Source: Falsiroseomonas sp050563525
GTDB taxonomy: Bacteria > Pseudomonadota > Alphaproteobacteria > Acetobacterales > Acetobacteraceae
Direction of reading: 5' to 3'
NCBI RefSeq assembly: GCF_050563525.1
Contig: NZ_JBNXUN010000001.1
Coordinates: 186,001-250,000, forward strand
DNA length: 64,000 nucleotides
The translations under genes and the position numbers were made by a program. Positions within the stretch are counted from its first letter, which is position 1. Each line of letters begins with the position of its first letter. Under the pieces are notes generated by a model. That model saw only the letters and a list, made by a program, of their open reading frames with translations. It ran no database searches and was not told the DNA's origin. Shown here in pieces: positions 26,441-35,274 of the stretch.

Positions 26441-27436
26441 CTCGGCGCTGCGCAGGATCGCCTCGATGGCGTGCAGCACCGGCAGACCGGTTGCGCCATC
26501 GTTCAACGGGGCGCGGCGCTCCGTGATGGCGGCACAGAGTTCAGCGATCATGGTCCGGTGCGGGCCGTGGTCGAAGGCCATCGGGTCGGCCCCGCCGCCA
26601 CCGGCCATGGCACCCTCGACGATCTCAGGCTCGCGGCCCTTCATATGCAATTCCAGCCGCTCCGCCACCAGCGATGCGCTGCCGCCGGTGCCGGCGATCT
26701 CGATGCGCTCGGGATAGCCGGGTTCGGCCACCGTCGTCGCATCCAGCACGCCGATCGCGCCGTTGGCGAAGTGCAGCGCGGCGGCGGCCATGTCCTCCGT
26801 GTCGATGGCGCGCAGCCCGCTGGTCCGCGCCAGTGCGCCGACGCGTGAAAGCGGCCCCGCGATGTGCAGCAGCAGATCCAGCGTGTGGATCGCCTGGGTC
26901 AGCAGCACGCCACCACCATCGCGCGCCTTCATGCCGCGCCCGGGCTGCGCGAAATAGGCCGCATCGCGCCACCAGCGGATGCTGGCGGAACACGACAGCA
27001 GCGTGCCGAGTTCGCCCCCCGCCACCGCCTGCTTCAGCCGCAGCGCCGCCGGCCTGAAGCGATGCTGGAACACCACGCCCAGCGCCACGCCGGCCTCCCG
27101 CGCCGCCTGCACCAGCGCAGCACCCTCCGCCGCCGTGCGTTCCAGCGGCTTCTCCACCAGAAGATGCTTGCCCGCCGCCGCCACCGCCCGCGCCACCGGC
27201 AGATGCGCGCCCGGCGGCGTCAGCACCAGCACCAGGTCCAGTCCCGGCGCGGCCAGCAGCGCCTCCAGGCTGCCGAAAACCGGCGCATCCCAGCTCGTGG
27301 CAAAGGCTTGCCGCCGCGCATCACCGGGCGAGAAGCCGCCGACCAGCCGCGCCACCCCGGCCGCCCGCAGGTCCCGGATCGCCAGCATGTGCGGCTTGGT
27401 CGCCATGCCGAGTCCGACGATGCCGATGCCGATCAT
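26417..27436 (-). CDS. Gfo/Idh/MocA-family NAD(P)-dependent oxidoreductase
   Basis: About 339 residues from the ATG at 27436 (MIGIGIVGLGMATKPHMLAI); the longer frame adds an unrelated leader. The N-terminal Rossmann fold (GIVGLG) is followed by the family lysine motif in LLVEKPLERTAAEG (EKP near residue 95), and the C-terminal alpha/beta domain carries GGVLLTQAIHTLDLLLHIAG, with the HTLD motif. It oxidises a sugar or hydroxy-acid; the substrate is not evident. It is coupled by ATGA overlap to the enoyl-CoA hydratase upstream, on the strand opposite to the surrounding catabolic genes. Confidence 0.9.
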   Translation of the reverse strand: MIGIGIVGLGMATKPHMLAIRDLRAAGVARLVGGFSPGDARRQAFATSWDAPVFGSLEALLAAPGLDLVLVLTPPGAHLPVARAVAAAGKHLLVEKPLERTAAEGAALVQAAREAGVALGVVFQHRFRPAALRLKQAVAGGELGTLLSCSASIRWWRDAAYFAQPGRGMKARDGGGVLLTQAIHTLDLLLHIAGPLSRVGALARTSGLRAIDTEDMAAAALHFANGAIGVLDATTVAEPGYPERIEIAGTGGSASLVAERLELHMKGREPEIVEGAMAGGGGADPMAFDHGPHRTMIAELCAAITERRAPLNDGATGLPVLHAIEAILRSAELGAFVDL

Positions 27437-28161
27437 GGTGCTGTTCCCTCGCGCAGCGCCGCCAGGCACAGCACGTTCATCTCGTTCTCATAGGCGAGGC
27501 CCGCCGTGAGCGGCGCTTCCAGCGATTGCCGCACCGCCGCCTTCACCGCCTGCACCGCGACCGGCGACAGGCCCGCGAGGCGCGCGCACAGCGCCCGCGC
27601 CGTGTCCTCCAGCGCCGCATCCGGCACCATCTGCTCCACCAGCCGCAGCCGCAGTGCCTCCGCGGCGTCGATCTGCTCGCCGGTCAGCAGCAGGCGCATG
27701 GCCTGGCCGAAGCCGGCGATGCGCGGCAGCATCTGGGAGGCGCCACCGCCGCCGACCCAGCCGCGCGTCACCTCGGGAAAGCCGATCCGGCTGGACTCGG
27801 CGGCGATCCGGATATCGGCGGCCATTGCCAGTTCAAACCCACCGCCAAGCGCCCAGCCCTTGATCGCGGCGACCACCGGCTTGCGGATGGCGCGCACCGC
27901 GCCCGGATAATCCGGCCGGTGCCGAAAATCCCAGGCGGTGCGGTAGGCCTCGATGGCACGAAGGTCCATACCGGCGCAGAAGGCGCGGTCGCCGGCGCCG
28001 CGCAGCAGCACGGCGCGCACCCCGTCATCCGCGTTGATCGCCTGCGCATGGGCGGCCAACTGCGCCGCCATCGCGTTGGTGATGGCGTTGTGCTTCGCCG
28101 GACGGTCCAGCGTCAGCACGCCCACCCCCTCGGCGACTTCGAGCGTCACCTGACCGTCCAT
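27433..28161 (-). CDS. Enoyl-CoA hydratase/isomerase family (crotonase) protein
   Basis: Protein of 242 residues from the ATG at 28161 (MDGQVTLEVAEGVGVLTLD). Crotonase motifs are NAITNAMAAQL near residue 25, FCAGMDLRAI near 61 (oxyanion hole), and GWALGGGFELAMAADIRIAA near 102. The first catalytic Glu position lies within PEVTRGWVGGGGASQMLPRI; the second expected Glu seems replaced by the Gly-rich stretch, so isomerase or hydrolase activity is also possible. It is divergent from the CoA-transferase gene; the 64-base gap holds both starts. Confidence 0.87.
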   Translation of the reverse strand: MDGQVTLEVAEGVGVLTLDRPAKHNAITNAMAAQLAAHAQAINADDGVRAVLLRGAGDRAFCAGMDLRAIEAYRTAWDFRHRPDYPGAVRAIRKPVVAAIKGWALGGGFELAMAADIRIAAESSRIGFPEVTRGWVGGGGASQMLPRIAGFGQAMRLLLTGEQIDAAEALRLRLVEQMVPDAALEDTARALCARLAGLSPVAVQAVKAAVRQSLEAPLTAGLAYENEMNVLCLAALREGTAP

Positions 28162-28225
28162 CCCGTTCCCTCCCGCGCGCAGCACCCCTAGGATAGCGCG
28201 AAGGACGGATGAGGAAACGGGCAGG

Positions 28226-29770
28226 ATGCGACGGATCACGGCGCAACAGGCGGCATCGCTGGTGCGGGACGGCGATACGCTGCTGATCGGCGGCTCCGGC
28301 GGCGGCCATGCCGTGCCGGATGCGCTGCTGGAGGCGCTGGGCAACCGCTTCCGCGAAACCTCGGCACCGCGCGGCCTGACGGCGCTGCACCCGGTCGGCG
28401 TCGGCGATGGCGGCACGCGCGGCCTCGGGCACCTGGCGCAGAAGGGTCTGCTGAAGCGCAACATCGCCGGCAGCTACGTCAACAGCCCGCCGATCGGCGC
28501 CATGGCGCTGGCCGACGAAATCGAGGCCTGGTCGCTGCCGCAGGGCGCGCTGTCCCAGTTGATGCGGGAGATGGCTGCCGGACGCATGGGCCTGTTCACG
28601 AAGACGGGCCTGCACAGCTTCGTCGACCCGCGCCACGGCGGCGGCCGCCAGTCACCCTCCGCCAAGGAGGATCTGGTGACGCTGGAGACGGTGCGCGGCG
28701 AGGAGGTGCTGTTCTTCAAGCCCTACCACGTCGATGTCGCCTTCCTGCGCGGCACCACGGCGGACGAGGACGGCAACGTCTCCATGGAGCAGGAGGCGGT
28801 GACGCTGGAGATGCTCTCCGAGGCGCAGGCGACGAAGCGCTGCGGCGGGCTGGTGGTGGTGCAGGTGAAGCGCATGGCCCGCCGCGGCAGCCTGCACCCG
28901 AAGATGGTGAAGATCCCCGGCATCCTGGTGGACCTCGTGGTCGTGGTGCCTGACCAGGAACAGACCTACCTCACCCCCTATTCCACCGCCTATTCCGGCG
29001 AACTCCGCATCCCGCTGGATGACATCCCCCGCCTAAAGCAGGACGCCCGAAAGGTGGTCGCCCGCCGCGGTGCACTGGAATTGTTCCCCGGCGCCATCTG
29101 CAACCTCGGCAGCGGCATCTTCACCGGCATCGCCAATGTGGCCGCCGAGGAAGGCTGCCTCGATGCCATCTGCCTGACCAACGAACAGGGCAATATCGGG
29201 GGCGCGCCGGCCAGCGGCGGGGAGGCCGGCGCCGCGATGAACCCGGACGCGCAGGTGGACCAGCCCTACCAGTTCGACTTCTACGATGGCGGCGGTCTCG
29301 ACCTCGCCTTCCTGTCCTTTGCCGAGTTCGATGCGGCGGGCAACGTCAACGTCTCCCGCTTCGGCGGCAAGCTGATTGGCCCCGGTGGCTTCATCAACAT
29401 CAGCCAGAATGCGAAGCGCGTGATCTTCGGCGGCACGCTGACCGCCGGAGGCAAGCCGAAGGCGGTGGCGCAGGTGGAACAGGTGACCTTCTCCGGCCGC
29501 TTCGCGCAGGAACGCGGCCAGCCGGTGCTGTACGTGACCGAACAGGCGGTGTTCCGGCTGGGGGAAAACGGGCCGGAGGTGGTGGAAATCGCGCCGGGGC
29601 TGACGGCCGAGGAGGTGATCGGCCGCATGGGATTCCGCCCCGCGGTCTCGCCGGACCTGCGCCAGATGGACCCGCTTCTGTTCGCGCCCGGGCGCATGGA
29701 CCTGGCCGCCATTCTCGCCGCGCGCCCGGGCCGCATCGGGTCCCCGCGCCTGTCGGCGCTTGCGCCGTGA
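28226..29770 (+). CDS. Acyl-CoA:carboxylate CoA-transferase (family I, propionate-CoA-transferase-like)
   Basis: Protein of 514 residues with the alpha and beta halves fused. The N-terminal half contains VRDGDTLLIGGSGGGHAVPDAL, GLTALHPVGVGDGGTRGLGH and the FFKPYHVDVAFLRGTTADEDGN segment. The beta half holds the catalytic Glu in LTNEQGNIGGAPASGG (about residue 325). It activates a free acid by transferring CoA from another acyl-CoA. It is coupled by GTGA to the next MaoC gene, so it probably supplies the CoA-thioester consumed by the local hydratases and dehydrogenase. Confidence 0.92.
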   Translation: MRRITAQQAASLVRDGDTLLIGGSGGGHAVPDALLEALGNRFRETSAPRGLTALHPVGVGDGGTRGLGHLAQKGLLKRNIAGSYVNSPPIGAMALADEIEAWSLPQGALSQLMREMAAGRMGLFTKTGLHSFVDPRHGGGRQSPSAKEDLVTLETVRGEEVLFFKPYHVDVAFLRGTTADEDGNVSMEQEAVTLEMLSEAQATKRCGGLVVVQVKRMARRGSLHPKMVKIPGILVDLVVVVPDQEQTYLTPYSTAYSGELRIPLDDIPRLKQDARKVVARRGALELFPGAICNLGSGIFTGIANVAAEEGCLDAICLTNEQGNIGGAPASGGEAGAAMNPDAQVDQPYQFDFYDGGGLDLAFLSFAEFDAAGNVNVSRFGGKLIGPGGFINISQNAKRVIFGGTLTAGGKPKAVAQVEQVTFSGRFAQERGQPVLYVTEQAVFRLGENGPEVVEIAPGLTAEEVIGRMGFRPAVSPDLRQMDPLLFAPGRMDLAAILAARPGRIGSPRLSALAP

Positions 29771-30195
29771 AGCTGGGCCTGGAGCCGGGCGCGGAGGCGC
29801 GCTTCACCAAGACCATCACGGAACGCGACCTGCTGCTGACCGCCGAGATCACCGGCGACCACGACCCGCTGCATGTCGATGCCACCTATGCCGCGACCAC
29901 CGCCTTCGGCCAGCGCATCGCCCATGGCGCGCTGGTGCTTGGCCTGCTGTCCGCCACAGCCTCCGAGATCGCGCACCGCGCGATAGCCGCGGGGGCGGAG
30001 GGCGTGCCGGTGTCGCTCGGCTACGACCGGGTGCGCTTCCTCCGCCCGGTCTTCATCGGCGATACGCTGACGGCGCACTATCGGGTGGACACGGTGGACG
30101 CCGCCCGTGGCCGGTCCGAGGCCGCCTGCGAAGTCGTGAACCAGAAAAACGAGACCTGCCTCGCCGCCCGGCACATCCTGCGCTGGACAGGGTAA
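29767..30195 (+). CDS. MaoC-family dehydratase (second copy)
   Basis: Hot-dog protein of 142 residues starting at a GTG that overlaps the CoA-transferase stop. The hydratase motif is in TGDHDPLHVDATYAATTAFG (Asp and His about residues 31-36), followed by QRIAHGALVLGLLSATASE and the later VRFLRPVFIGDTLTA. It resembles crotonyl-CoA or mesaconyl-CoA type hydratases. It is the last catabolic gene before the TRAP transporter. Confidence 0.92.
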   Translation: MKLGLEPGAEARFTKTITERDLLLTAEITGDHDPLHVDATYAATTAFGQRIAHGALVLGLLSATASEIAHRAIAAGAEGVPVSLGYDRVRFLRPVFIGDTLTAHYRVDTVDAARGRSEAACEVVNQKNETCLAARHILRWTG

Positions 30196-30281
30196 CTGGG
30201 CGGTTCACAAACACGGCCGGTCCGGTGTAGACAACCCGCGGTCATCCGGGCCGTGGTCCGGCAACAAAGGGGAGTTTGTCC

Positions 30282-31280
30282 ATGGAACGTCGCGCATTGC
30301 TCGGCGGCATCGCCGCCGCCACCGGCCTGCTGGCCACGCCGCATGTCGTCCGCGCCCAGGCGCCGATCACGCTGAACGGCGCCAGCCAGTTCAACGAGGA
30401 GCACGTCTTCACCCGCGCGATGAAGCATTTCGCGACCAAGGTGGTGGAATACTACGGCCGCCCGGTGAACTTCGTCTGGCACCTGAACAGCTCCCTCGGG
30501 CTTGAGAAGCAGTATTTCGAGTACATGTCGGCAGGTCGCGCCGTCGATTTCGGCATCGTCAGCCCGGCGCACATGTCCACCTTCAGCCGCGCCGCGCCGT
30601 TCATCGACGCGCCCTTCCTGTTCCGCGACATCGCGCACTGGAACAAGGTGCTGGACGGCGACATGCTGAAGCCGGTCTCGGACGAGGTCGAGCGTCGCGC
30701 CCGCGTCGCGCTGATCGGCTATGCCGGTGGCGGCACGCGCAACATCTTCTCCTCCCGCCCCGCCACCAACATGGCGGAACTGCGTGGGCTGCGCGTCCGC
30801 GTGCAGGGCGCCCCGATCTGGTCGCGCACCTTCCAGGCGATCGGCATGGCGCCGCAGGTGATCGCCTACAACGAGGTCTACAACGCTATCCAGAACAACG
30901 TCATCGAGGCGGGTGAGAACGAGGCCGCGGGCGTGGAGCAGATGCGCTTTTACGAAGTCGGCCCGAACCTGATCATGACGCAGCATGCCATCACGGTGCG
31001 GCCGCTGTGCTTCTCCGCGCAGACCCTGTCGCGCTTGCCGCGCGAATTGCAGGAGGCGGTGCGCCGCGCGGGCCGTGAGGCCGGCGTGTTCGGCCGCAAC
31101 GCCGAAAGCTCGGAGGATGCGCAGAAGATCAACGCGCTGGAAGCCGCCGGCCGCCTGAAGAAGATCACCTTCACGCAGCGCGCCGAGATGAACGCCGCGG
31201 TGCAGCCGATCATGATGGAGTACGCGCGGGAGATCGATGCCGGCGGCATCTTCTCCGCCATCAACGCGCTGACGTCCTGA
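30282..31280 (+). CDS. dctP: TRAP transporter solute receptor, DctP family
   Basis: Periplasmic receptor of 332 residues. The ATG at 30282 follows an AAAGGGGAG ribosome site; an upstream TTG is less likely. The signal peptide is MERRALLGGIAAATGLLATP with a twin-arginine-like ERR start and cleavage near VRAQA. TRAP landmarks are GLEKQYFEYMSAGRAVDFGI near residue 66, GGTRNIFSSRPATNMAELRGLRVRVQ near 145 (helix with the carboxylate-binding Arg) and AYNEVYNAIQNNVIEAGENE near 192. It binds an organic acid. The membrane genes dctQ and dctM follow, separated by a strong terminator-like hairpin. Confidence 0.94.
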   Translation: MERRALLGGIAAATGLLATPHVVRAQAPITLNGASQFNEEHVFTRAMKHFATKVVEYYGRPVNFVWHLNSSLGLEKQYFEYMSAGRAVDFGIVSPAHMSTFSRAAPFIDAPFLFRDIAHWNKVLDGDMLKPVSDEVERRARVALIGYAGGGTRNIFSSRPATNMAELRGLRVRVQGAPIWSRTFQAIGMAPQVIAYNEVYNAIQNNVIEAGENEAAGVEQMRFYEVGPNLIMTQHAITVRPLCFSAQTLSRLPRELQEAVRRAGREAGVFGRNAESSEDAQKINALEAAGRLKKITFTQRAEMNAAVQPIMMEYAREIDAGGIFSAINALTS

Positions 31281-31286
31281 TGCGCC

Positions 31287-31319
31287 GGGCGGGGCGCCAT
31301 CCGGCGCCTCGCCCCTTTT
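31287..31319 (+). terminator. Intrinsic terminator/attenuator between dctP and dctQM
   Basis: Arms of 12 bases (31287-31298 and 31303-31314) pair fully, with one G-T wobble, around the loop ATCC and are followed by CTTTT. It lies inside the TRAP operon, so partial read-through would yield more receptor than membrane subunits, as is known for many binding-protein transport operons. Confidence 0.75.
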
Positions 31320-31347
31320 CGCTCCACGGTAAAGGATACCCACCCGC

Positions 31348-31863
31348 ATGCAGCCACCGGGCGCGCGCGGCATTTTGCGCCGCATCTCCGCCGGCTACGC
31401 CAAGGTCCTGGACGTGCTGCTGGTGGCCACCGTCGTCAGCATCATCCTGCCGGTAACACTGCAGATCGTCGCCCGCTTCTCCGACTTCCTGCCGCGCTAC
31501 ATCTGGACGGAGGAGTTGTCGCGCTTCATGCTGGTGTGGATGATCATGATCGGCAGCATGATCGGCGTGCGCGAAGGCACGCACTTCAACGTCGACCTGT
31601 TCCACAATCTGCGCGGCCGGACCAAGGCGGCGATGGACATCCTGGCGGCGCTGTTCGTGCTCGGCTTCGGCTATGTCTTTATGATCTACGGCTGGGAGTT
31701 CACCGACACCGCCTGGTACCGGATCAGCGAACTGGCCGAACTGCCGCTCTGGACCATCCATATCGCCTGGCCCATCGCCGGTGTCAGTTGGATCATCTTC
31801 GCCGGCGAACGCGTGTGGGACGACCTGCAGATCCTGCTGCACGGCGAGAAGGCGGAATCCTGA
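31348..31863 (+). CDS. dctQ: TRAP transporter small membrane subunit DctQ
   Basis: Small permease of 171 residues with four membrane helices. The family pattern is LLVATVVSIILPVTLQIVAR near residue 28, then ELSRFMLVWMIMIGSMIGVREGTHFNVDLF near 53-82, and a last helix at LWTIHIAWPIAGVSWIIFAG. Its stop overlaps the dctM start (TGATG). It forms the membrane complex with DctM. Confidence 0.93.
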   Translation: MQPPGARGILRRISAGYAKVLDVLLVATVVSIILPVTLQIVARFSDFLPRYIWTEELSRFMLVWMIMIGSMIGVREGTHFNVDLFHNLRGRTKAAMDILAALFVLGFGYVFMIYGWEFTDTAWYRISELAELPLWTIHIAWPIAGVSWIIFAGERVWDDLQILLHGEKAES

Positions 31864-33182
31864 TGGGCGGTAGCACCCTGGCCACCGGCGAAGCCGCGTG
31901 GATCATGTTCGGCATCTTCTTCCTGCTGCTCGCGCTGCGCGTGCCGGTCGCCGTCTCCCTCGGCATCGCCTGCCTGCCGGCCTTCATCCTGGAGGACCGC
32001 CTCTGGCCGATGATCCTGGTGCAGGAGACGTTCAACTCCTACAACTCCTTCATCCTGCTGGCCGTGCCCTTCTTCCTGCTGGCCGCCAACCTTATGACCG
32101 CGGGCGGTATCACGGACCGATTGGTGAAGCTCTCCCGATCCATGGTCGGACACCTGCCAGGCGGGCTGGCACAGATCAACGTCGTGCTGTCGGTGTTCTT
32201 CGCCGGCATCTCCGGCAGTTCCACCGCCGATGCCGCCAGCCAGGGCAAGATCTTCATCGAGGCGCAGATCAAGGAAGGCTTCGCCCCGAGCTTTTCCGTC
32301 GCCATCACCGCCGTATCCTCCGTGCTGGCCGTGGTCATCCCGCCCTCCATCCTGATGATCGTATGGGGCGGCGTGCTGACCACCTCCATCGGCGCGCTGT
32401 TCCTGGCCGGCATCCTGCCGGGCCTGTTCCTGGCCCTGGCGCAGATGGGCACCGTCCACGTCTACTCGAAGGCGCGCAACTACCCGACCTACGAGAGGGC
32501 GACCTGGAGCGAGCTCGGCTACGCGCTGTTCATCTCCATTCCCGCCCTGATGACTCCCTTCATCATCATCGGCGGCAAGATCTTCGGTTGGTTCACGCCG
32601 ACTGAAGCCGCCTGCGTCGCGGTGCTCTATGCGCTGACCTTGTCCCTGCTGGTCTACCGCAAGCTAAACCTGCGCGGGCTTTACACCTGCTTCAGCGAAA
32701 CCGGCCGCTTTGCCGCCATCACCCTGTTCTGCGTCGGCACCGCCAGCGTCTTCGGCTGGCTGATGGCCTTCTACCAGATCCCGCAATCGGTGCTGGCCGG
32801 GGTTTCTTCCTGGGAGATGGGGCCGATCGCGGCGGGCTTCTTCATCGCGCTCGTCTTCCTGATCGTCGGCTGCTTCCTGGACGCCATTCCGGCCATCATC
32901 ATCGTCGGCACGATCATGCAGCCGATCGCGGCTGCGGCGGGCATTCATCCCGTCCACTTCGCCATGATCAGCATCGTCTCCCTGGCCTTCGGATTGGTGA
33001 CGCCACCCTACGGCCTATGCCTGCTGATCTGCTGTTCCATTGCCAACCTGCGGCTGGTGGATGTGCTGAAGGACGTGATCCTGATGCTGCTGCCGATGCT
33101 CGCCGTGCTGGTGCTGCTGATCCTCTGGCCTGGCATGGCGCTGATCATCCCAAGCTGGCTGGAGCCGGGCTTCATGCAATAG
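31863..33182 (+). CDS. dctM: TRAP transporter large membrane subunit DctM
   Basis: Protein of 439 residues with about 12 helices. DctM motifs are FILLAVPFFLLAANLMTAGGITDRLVKL near residue 60, GGLAQINVVLSVFFAGISGSSTADAASQG near 97-125, the pore-loop segment VVIPPSILMIVWG near 155, and FGLVTPPYGLCLL near 380. It carries out the Na+-coupled translocation. The start ATG shares one base with the dctQ stop; the longer reading frame upstream is antisense spill. Confidence 0.94.
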   Translation: MGGSTLATGEAAWIMFGIFFLLLALRVPVAVSLGIACLPAFILEDRLWPMILVQETFNSYNSFILLAVPFFLLAANLMTAGGITDRLVKLSRSMVGHLPGGLAQINVVLSVFFAGISGSSTADAASQGKIFIEAQIKEGFAPSFSVAITAVSSVLAVVIPPSILMIVWGGVLTTSIGALFLAGILPGLFLALAQMGTVHVYSKARNYPTYERATWSELGYALFISIPALMTPFIIIGGKIFGWFTPTEAACVAVLYALTLSLLVYRKLNLRGLYTCFSETGRFAAITLFCVGTASVFGWLMAFYQIPQSVLAGVSSWEMGPIAAGFFIALVFLIVGCFLDAIPAIIIVGTIMQPIAAAAGIHPVHFAMISIVSLAFGLVTPPYGLCLLICCSIANLRLVDVLKDVILMLLPMLAVLVLLILWPGMALIIPSWLEPGFMQ

Positions 33183-33222
33183 CCGCATTGCGAAGCGGCC
33201 GCGACGGGCGTTCTATGGGCGG

Positions 33223-34983
33223 GTGACACCCGCCCCTCCCCGCCCGCCGGTCGCATCGCTGCGGCTGCTGCTGCCGCACCTGCGTCCCTACCTGCCCCGC
33301 GCCCTGGCCGCGGGCTTCGCCCTGATGGCGGCGGCCGGGCTGACGCTTGGCCTCGGCCAGGGGCTGCGGCGCCTGATCGACGAGGGATTTTCCGCCGGCA
33401 CCGGAGCTCTGGACCAGGCCGCGATCTTCATGGGGTCGGTGGTCGCGCTGCTCGCCCTGGCCACGGCGGCCCGGTACTACCTGGTCTCCTGGCTCGGCGA
33501 GCGTGTCGCGGCGGACCTGCGGCGCCGGGTCTTCGACCACGTGCTGTCCCTGTCACCGAGCTTCTTCGAGACCGCCCGCACCGGCGACATCCTGTCGCGC
33601 ATGACGGCCGATGTCTCGCTGCTGCAATCGCTGATCGGCTCGGCGATCTCCATGGGGCTGCGCAACACCCTGACGGGCCTCGGCGCGCTGGCCATGCTGC
33701 TGGCGACCAGCGCCAAGCTGGCCGGCATCGTGCTGGCGGTGCTGCCGTTGGTGATCGTGCCGATGGTGGTGTTCGGCCGCCGCGAACGGCGCCTGTCCAA
33801 GGTGGCGCAGGAACGCGTGGCGGATCTGGCGGCGACTGCGGAGGAAGCGCTGAACGGGCTGCGCATCGTGCAGGCCTTCACGCACGAGCCGGAGGACCGC
33901 AGGCGCTTCTCGCGCGAGGTCGAGGCCTCCGTCACCGCCGCCCTGCGCCGCATCGCCTCCCGCGCCGCGCTGATCCTGGTGGTGATCCTCTGCGGCTTCG
34001 GCGCCATCACCTTCAGCCTGTGGGTCGGCGGGCACGACGTGCTGGCCGGGCGGATGACCGGTGGCGAGCTTTCGGCGTTCGTCTTCTACGCCGTGCTGCT
34101 GGCGAGCTCCGGCGCGACGATGAGCGAGTTGTGGGGCGAGATCCAGCGCGCGGCGGCGGCCGCCGACCGGCTGCTGGAGGTGCTCGGCGCGCAGTCGGAC
34201 ATTGCCATCCCCGCCTCCCCCGCCCGCCTGCCGCAGCCGGCGCAGGGTCGCGTGACATTCGAGGCGGTGCGCTTCGCCTATCCGACGCGCCCGAACCAGT
34301 CGGCGCTCGATGATTTTTCCCTGGTCGTCGAACCGGGTGAAACGGTGGCGCTGGTTGGCCCTTCGGGCGCCGGCAAGACCTCCGTCTTCCAGCTCCTGCT
34401 GCGCTTCTACGACCCGCAGGAAGGGCGCATCACCGTCGATGGCGTCGATGTCGCGGCGCTGGACCCGGCCGACCTGCGCGGCCGGCTTGGCCTGGTGCCG
34501 CAGGACCCGGCGATCTTCTCCACCAGCGTCGCCGAGAACATCCGCTACGGCCGCCTGGATGCGACCGATGCGGAGGTCGAGGCCGCCGCACGCGCCGCCG
34601 CCGCGGACGAGTTCATCCAGCGCCTGCCGCAGGGCTATGCAACGCATCTCGGCGCCCGCGGCGTGACGCTTTCGGGCGGCCAGCGCCAGCGCATCGCCAT
34701 CGCGCGCGCCATCCTGCGCGACCCGCCTATCCTGCTGCTGGACGAGGCGACCAGCGCCCTGGACGCCGAATCCGAACAATCGGTCCAGCTTGCGCTGGAG
34801 GCACTGTCCCAAGGCCGCACCACACTGGTGGTGGCGCACAGACTGGCGACGGTGCGGAAGGCGGACCGGATCGTGGTGATGGAGGGCGGGCGGATCGTCG
34901 CCACCGGCACGCATGAAGCGCTGGTCCAGGAAGGCGGACTGTATGCCCGCCTGGCCGCGCTGCAATTCTCAGAAGCCGCCTGA
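33223..34983 (+). CDS. ABC exporter, fused membrane and ATPase domains (MsbA/LmrA-like half transporter)
   Basis: Half-transporter of 586 residues starting at GTG 33223. Six helices occupy about residues 25-320. The ATPase domain holds Walker A GPSGAGKTS near 382, a Q-loop in LGLVPQDPAIF, the signature TLSGGQRQRIAIARAIL near 485, Walker B ILLLDEATSALD near 507, and an H-loop in VVAHRLATV. It forms a homodimer exporting lipids, drugs or peptides; no partner accessory gene is seen. It ends just before the AT-richer gap of 34984-35274. Confidence 0.93.
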   Translation: MTPAPPRPPVASLRLLLPHLRPYLPRALAAGFALMAAAGLTLGLGQGLRRLIDEGFSAGTGALDQAAIFMGSVVALLALATAARYYLVSWLGERVAADLRRRVFDHVLSLSPSFFETARTGDILSRMTADVSLLQSLIGSAISMGLRNTLTGLGALAMLLATSAKLAGIVLAVLPLVIVPMVVFGRRERRLSKVAQERVADLAATAEEALNGLRIVQAFTHEPEDRRRFSREVEASVTAALRRIASRAALILVVILCGFGAITFSLWVGGHDVLAGRMTGGELSAFVFYAVLLASSGATMSELWGEIQRAAAAADRLLEVLGAQSDIAIPASPARLPQPAQGRVTFEAVRFAYPTRPNQSALDDFSLVVEPGETVALVGPSGAGKTSVFQLLLRFYDPQEGRITVDGVDVAALDPADLRGRLGLVPQDPAIFSTSVAENIRYGRLDATDAEVEAAARAAAADEFIQRLPQGYATHLGARGVTLSGGQRQRIAIARAILRDPPILLLDEATSALDAESEQSVQLALEALSQGRTTLVVAHRLATVRKADRIVVMEGGRIVATGTHEALVQEGGLYARLAALQFSEAA

Positions 34984-35194
34984 ACCAACGGAACAACCAG
35001 ACCGGGCGCATGGTGAGCGATCACCGACGCGCAGGGGTGCAACGTCGGATCGAATTCGACATAACGGAAACTTCACATTTATGATTTGCATCCGGAACAC
35101 TGCAACTCTTTGAATATCCTAGATTTTCTGTAGTAGATTCTTACATGCCATAATATAGACTCCAAACATCGCTGCGATTCAGCAGGTTATTTAC

Positions 35195-35210
35195 TGGCAC
35201 GTTGTTTGCA
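35195..35210 (+). promoter_or_regulatory. Sigma-54 (RpoN) promoter for the PEP-CTERM gene
   Basis: The sequence TGGCACG-N4-TTGCA matches the sigma-54 consensus exactly. The GG of the -24 element (35196-35197) and the GC of the -12 element (35208-35209) are 12 bases apart, the required spacing. It is about 65 bases before the PEP-CTERM start, in the only AT-rich gap here (34984-35274, otherwise without a gene or repeat I can identify). Published work links exosortase/PEP-CTERM genes to RpoN and the PrsK/PrsR regulators, which makes this biologically sensible. Confidence 0.85.
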
Positions 35211-35274
35211 CTTCTCCCTGTGGTGGCGGGCGTCCCTTTCGCGGCGTGTCACCACGAACAGCGAGGAGTTCATG

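Noticed and set aside
30205..30235. Possible sigma-70 promoter (TTCACA ... TAGACA) before dctP
   Set aside because: Poor match to -10 consensus and no supporting position data.
34984..35194. AT-rich stretch considered as a mobile-element scar or small RNA
   Set aside because: No terminal repeats, integrase remains or terminator hairpin; best explained as the regulatory region of the PEP-CTERM gene.
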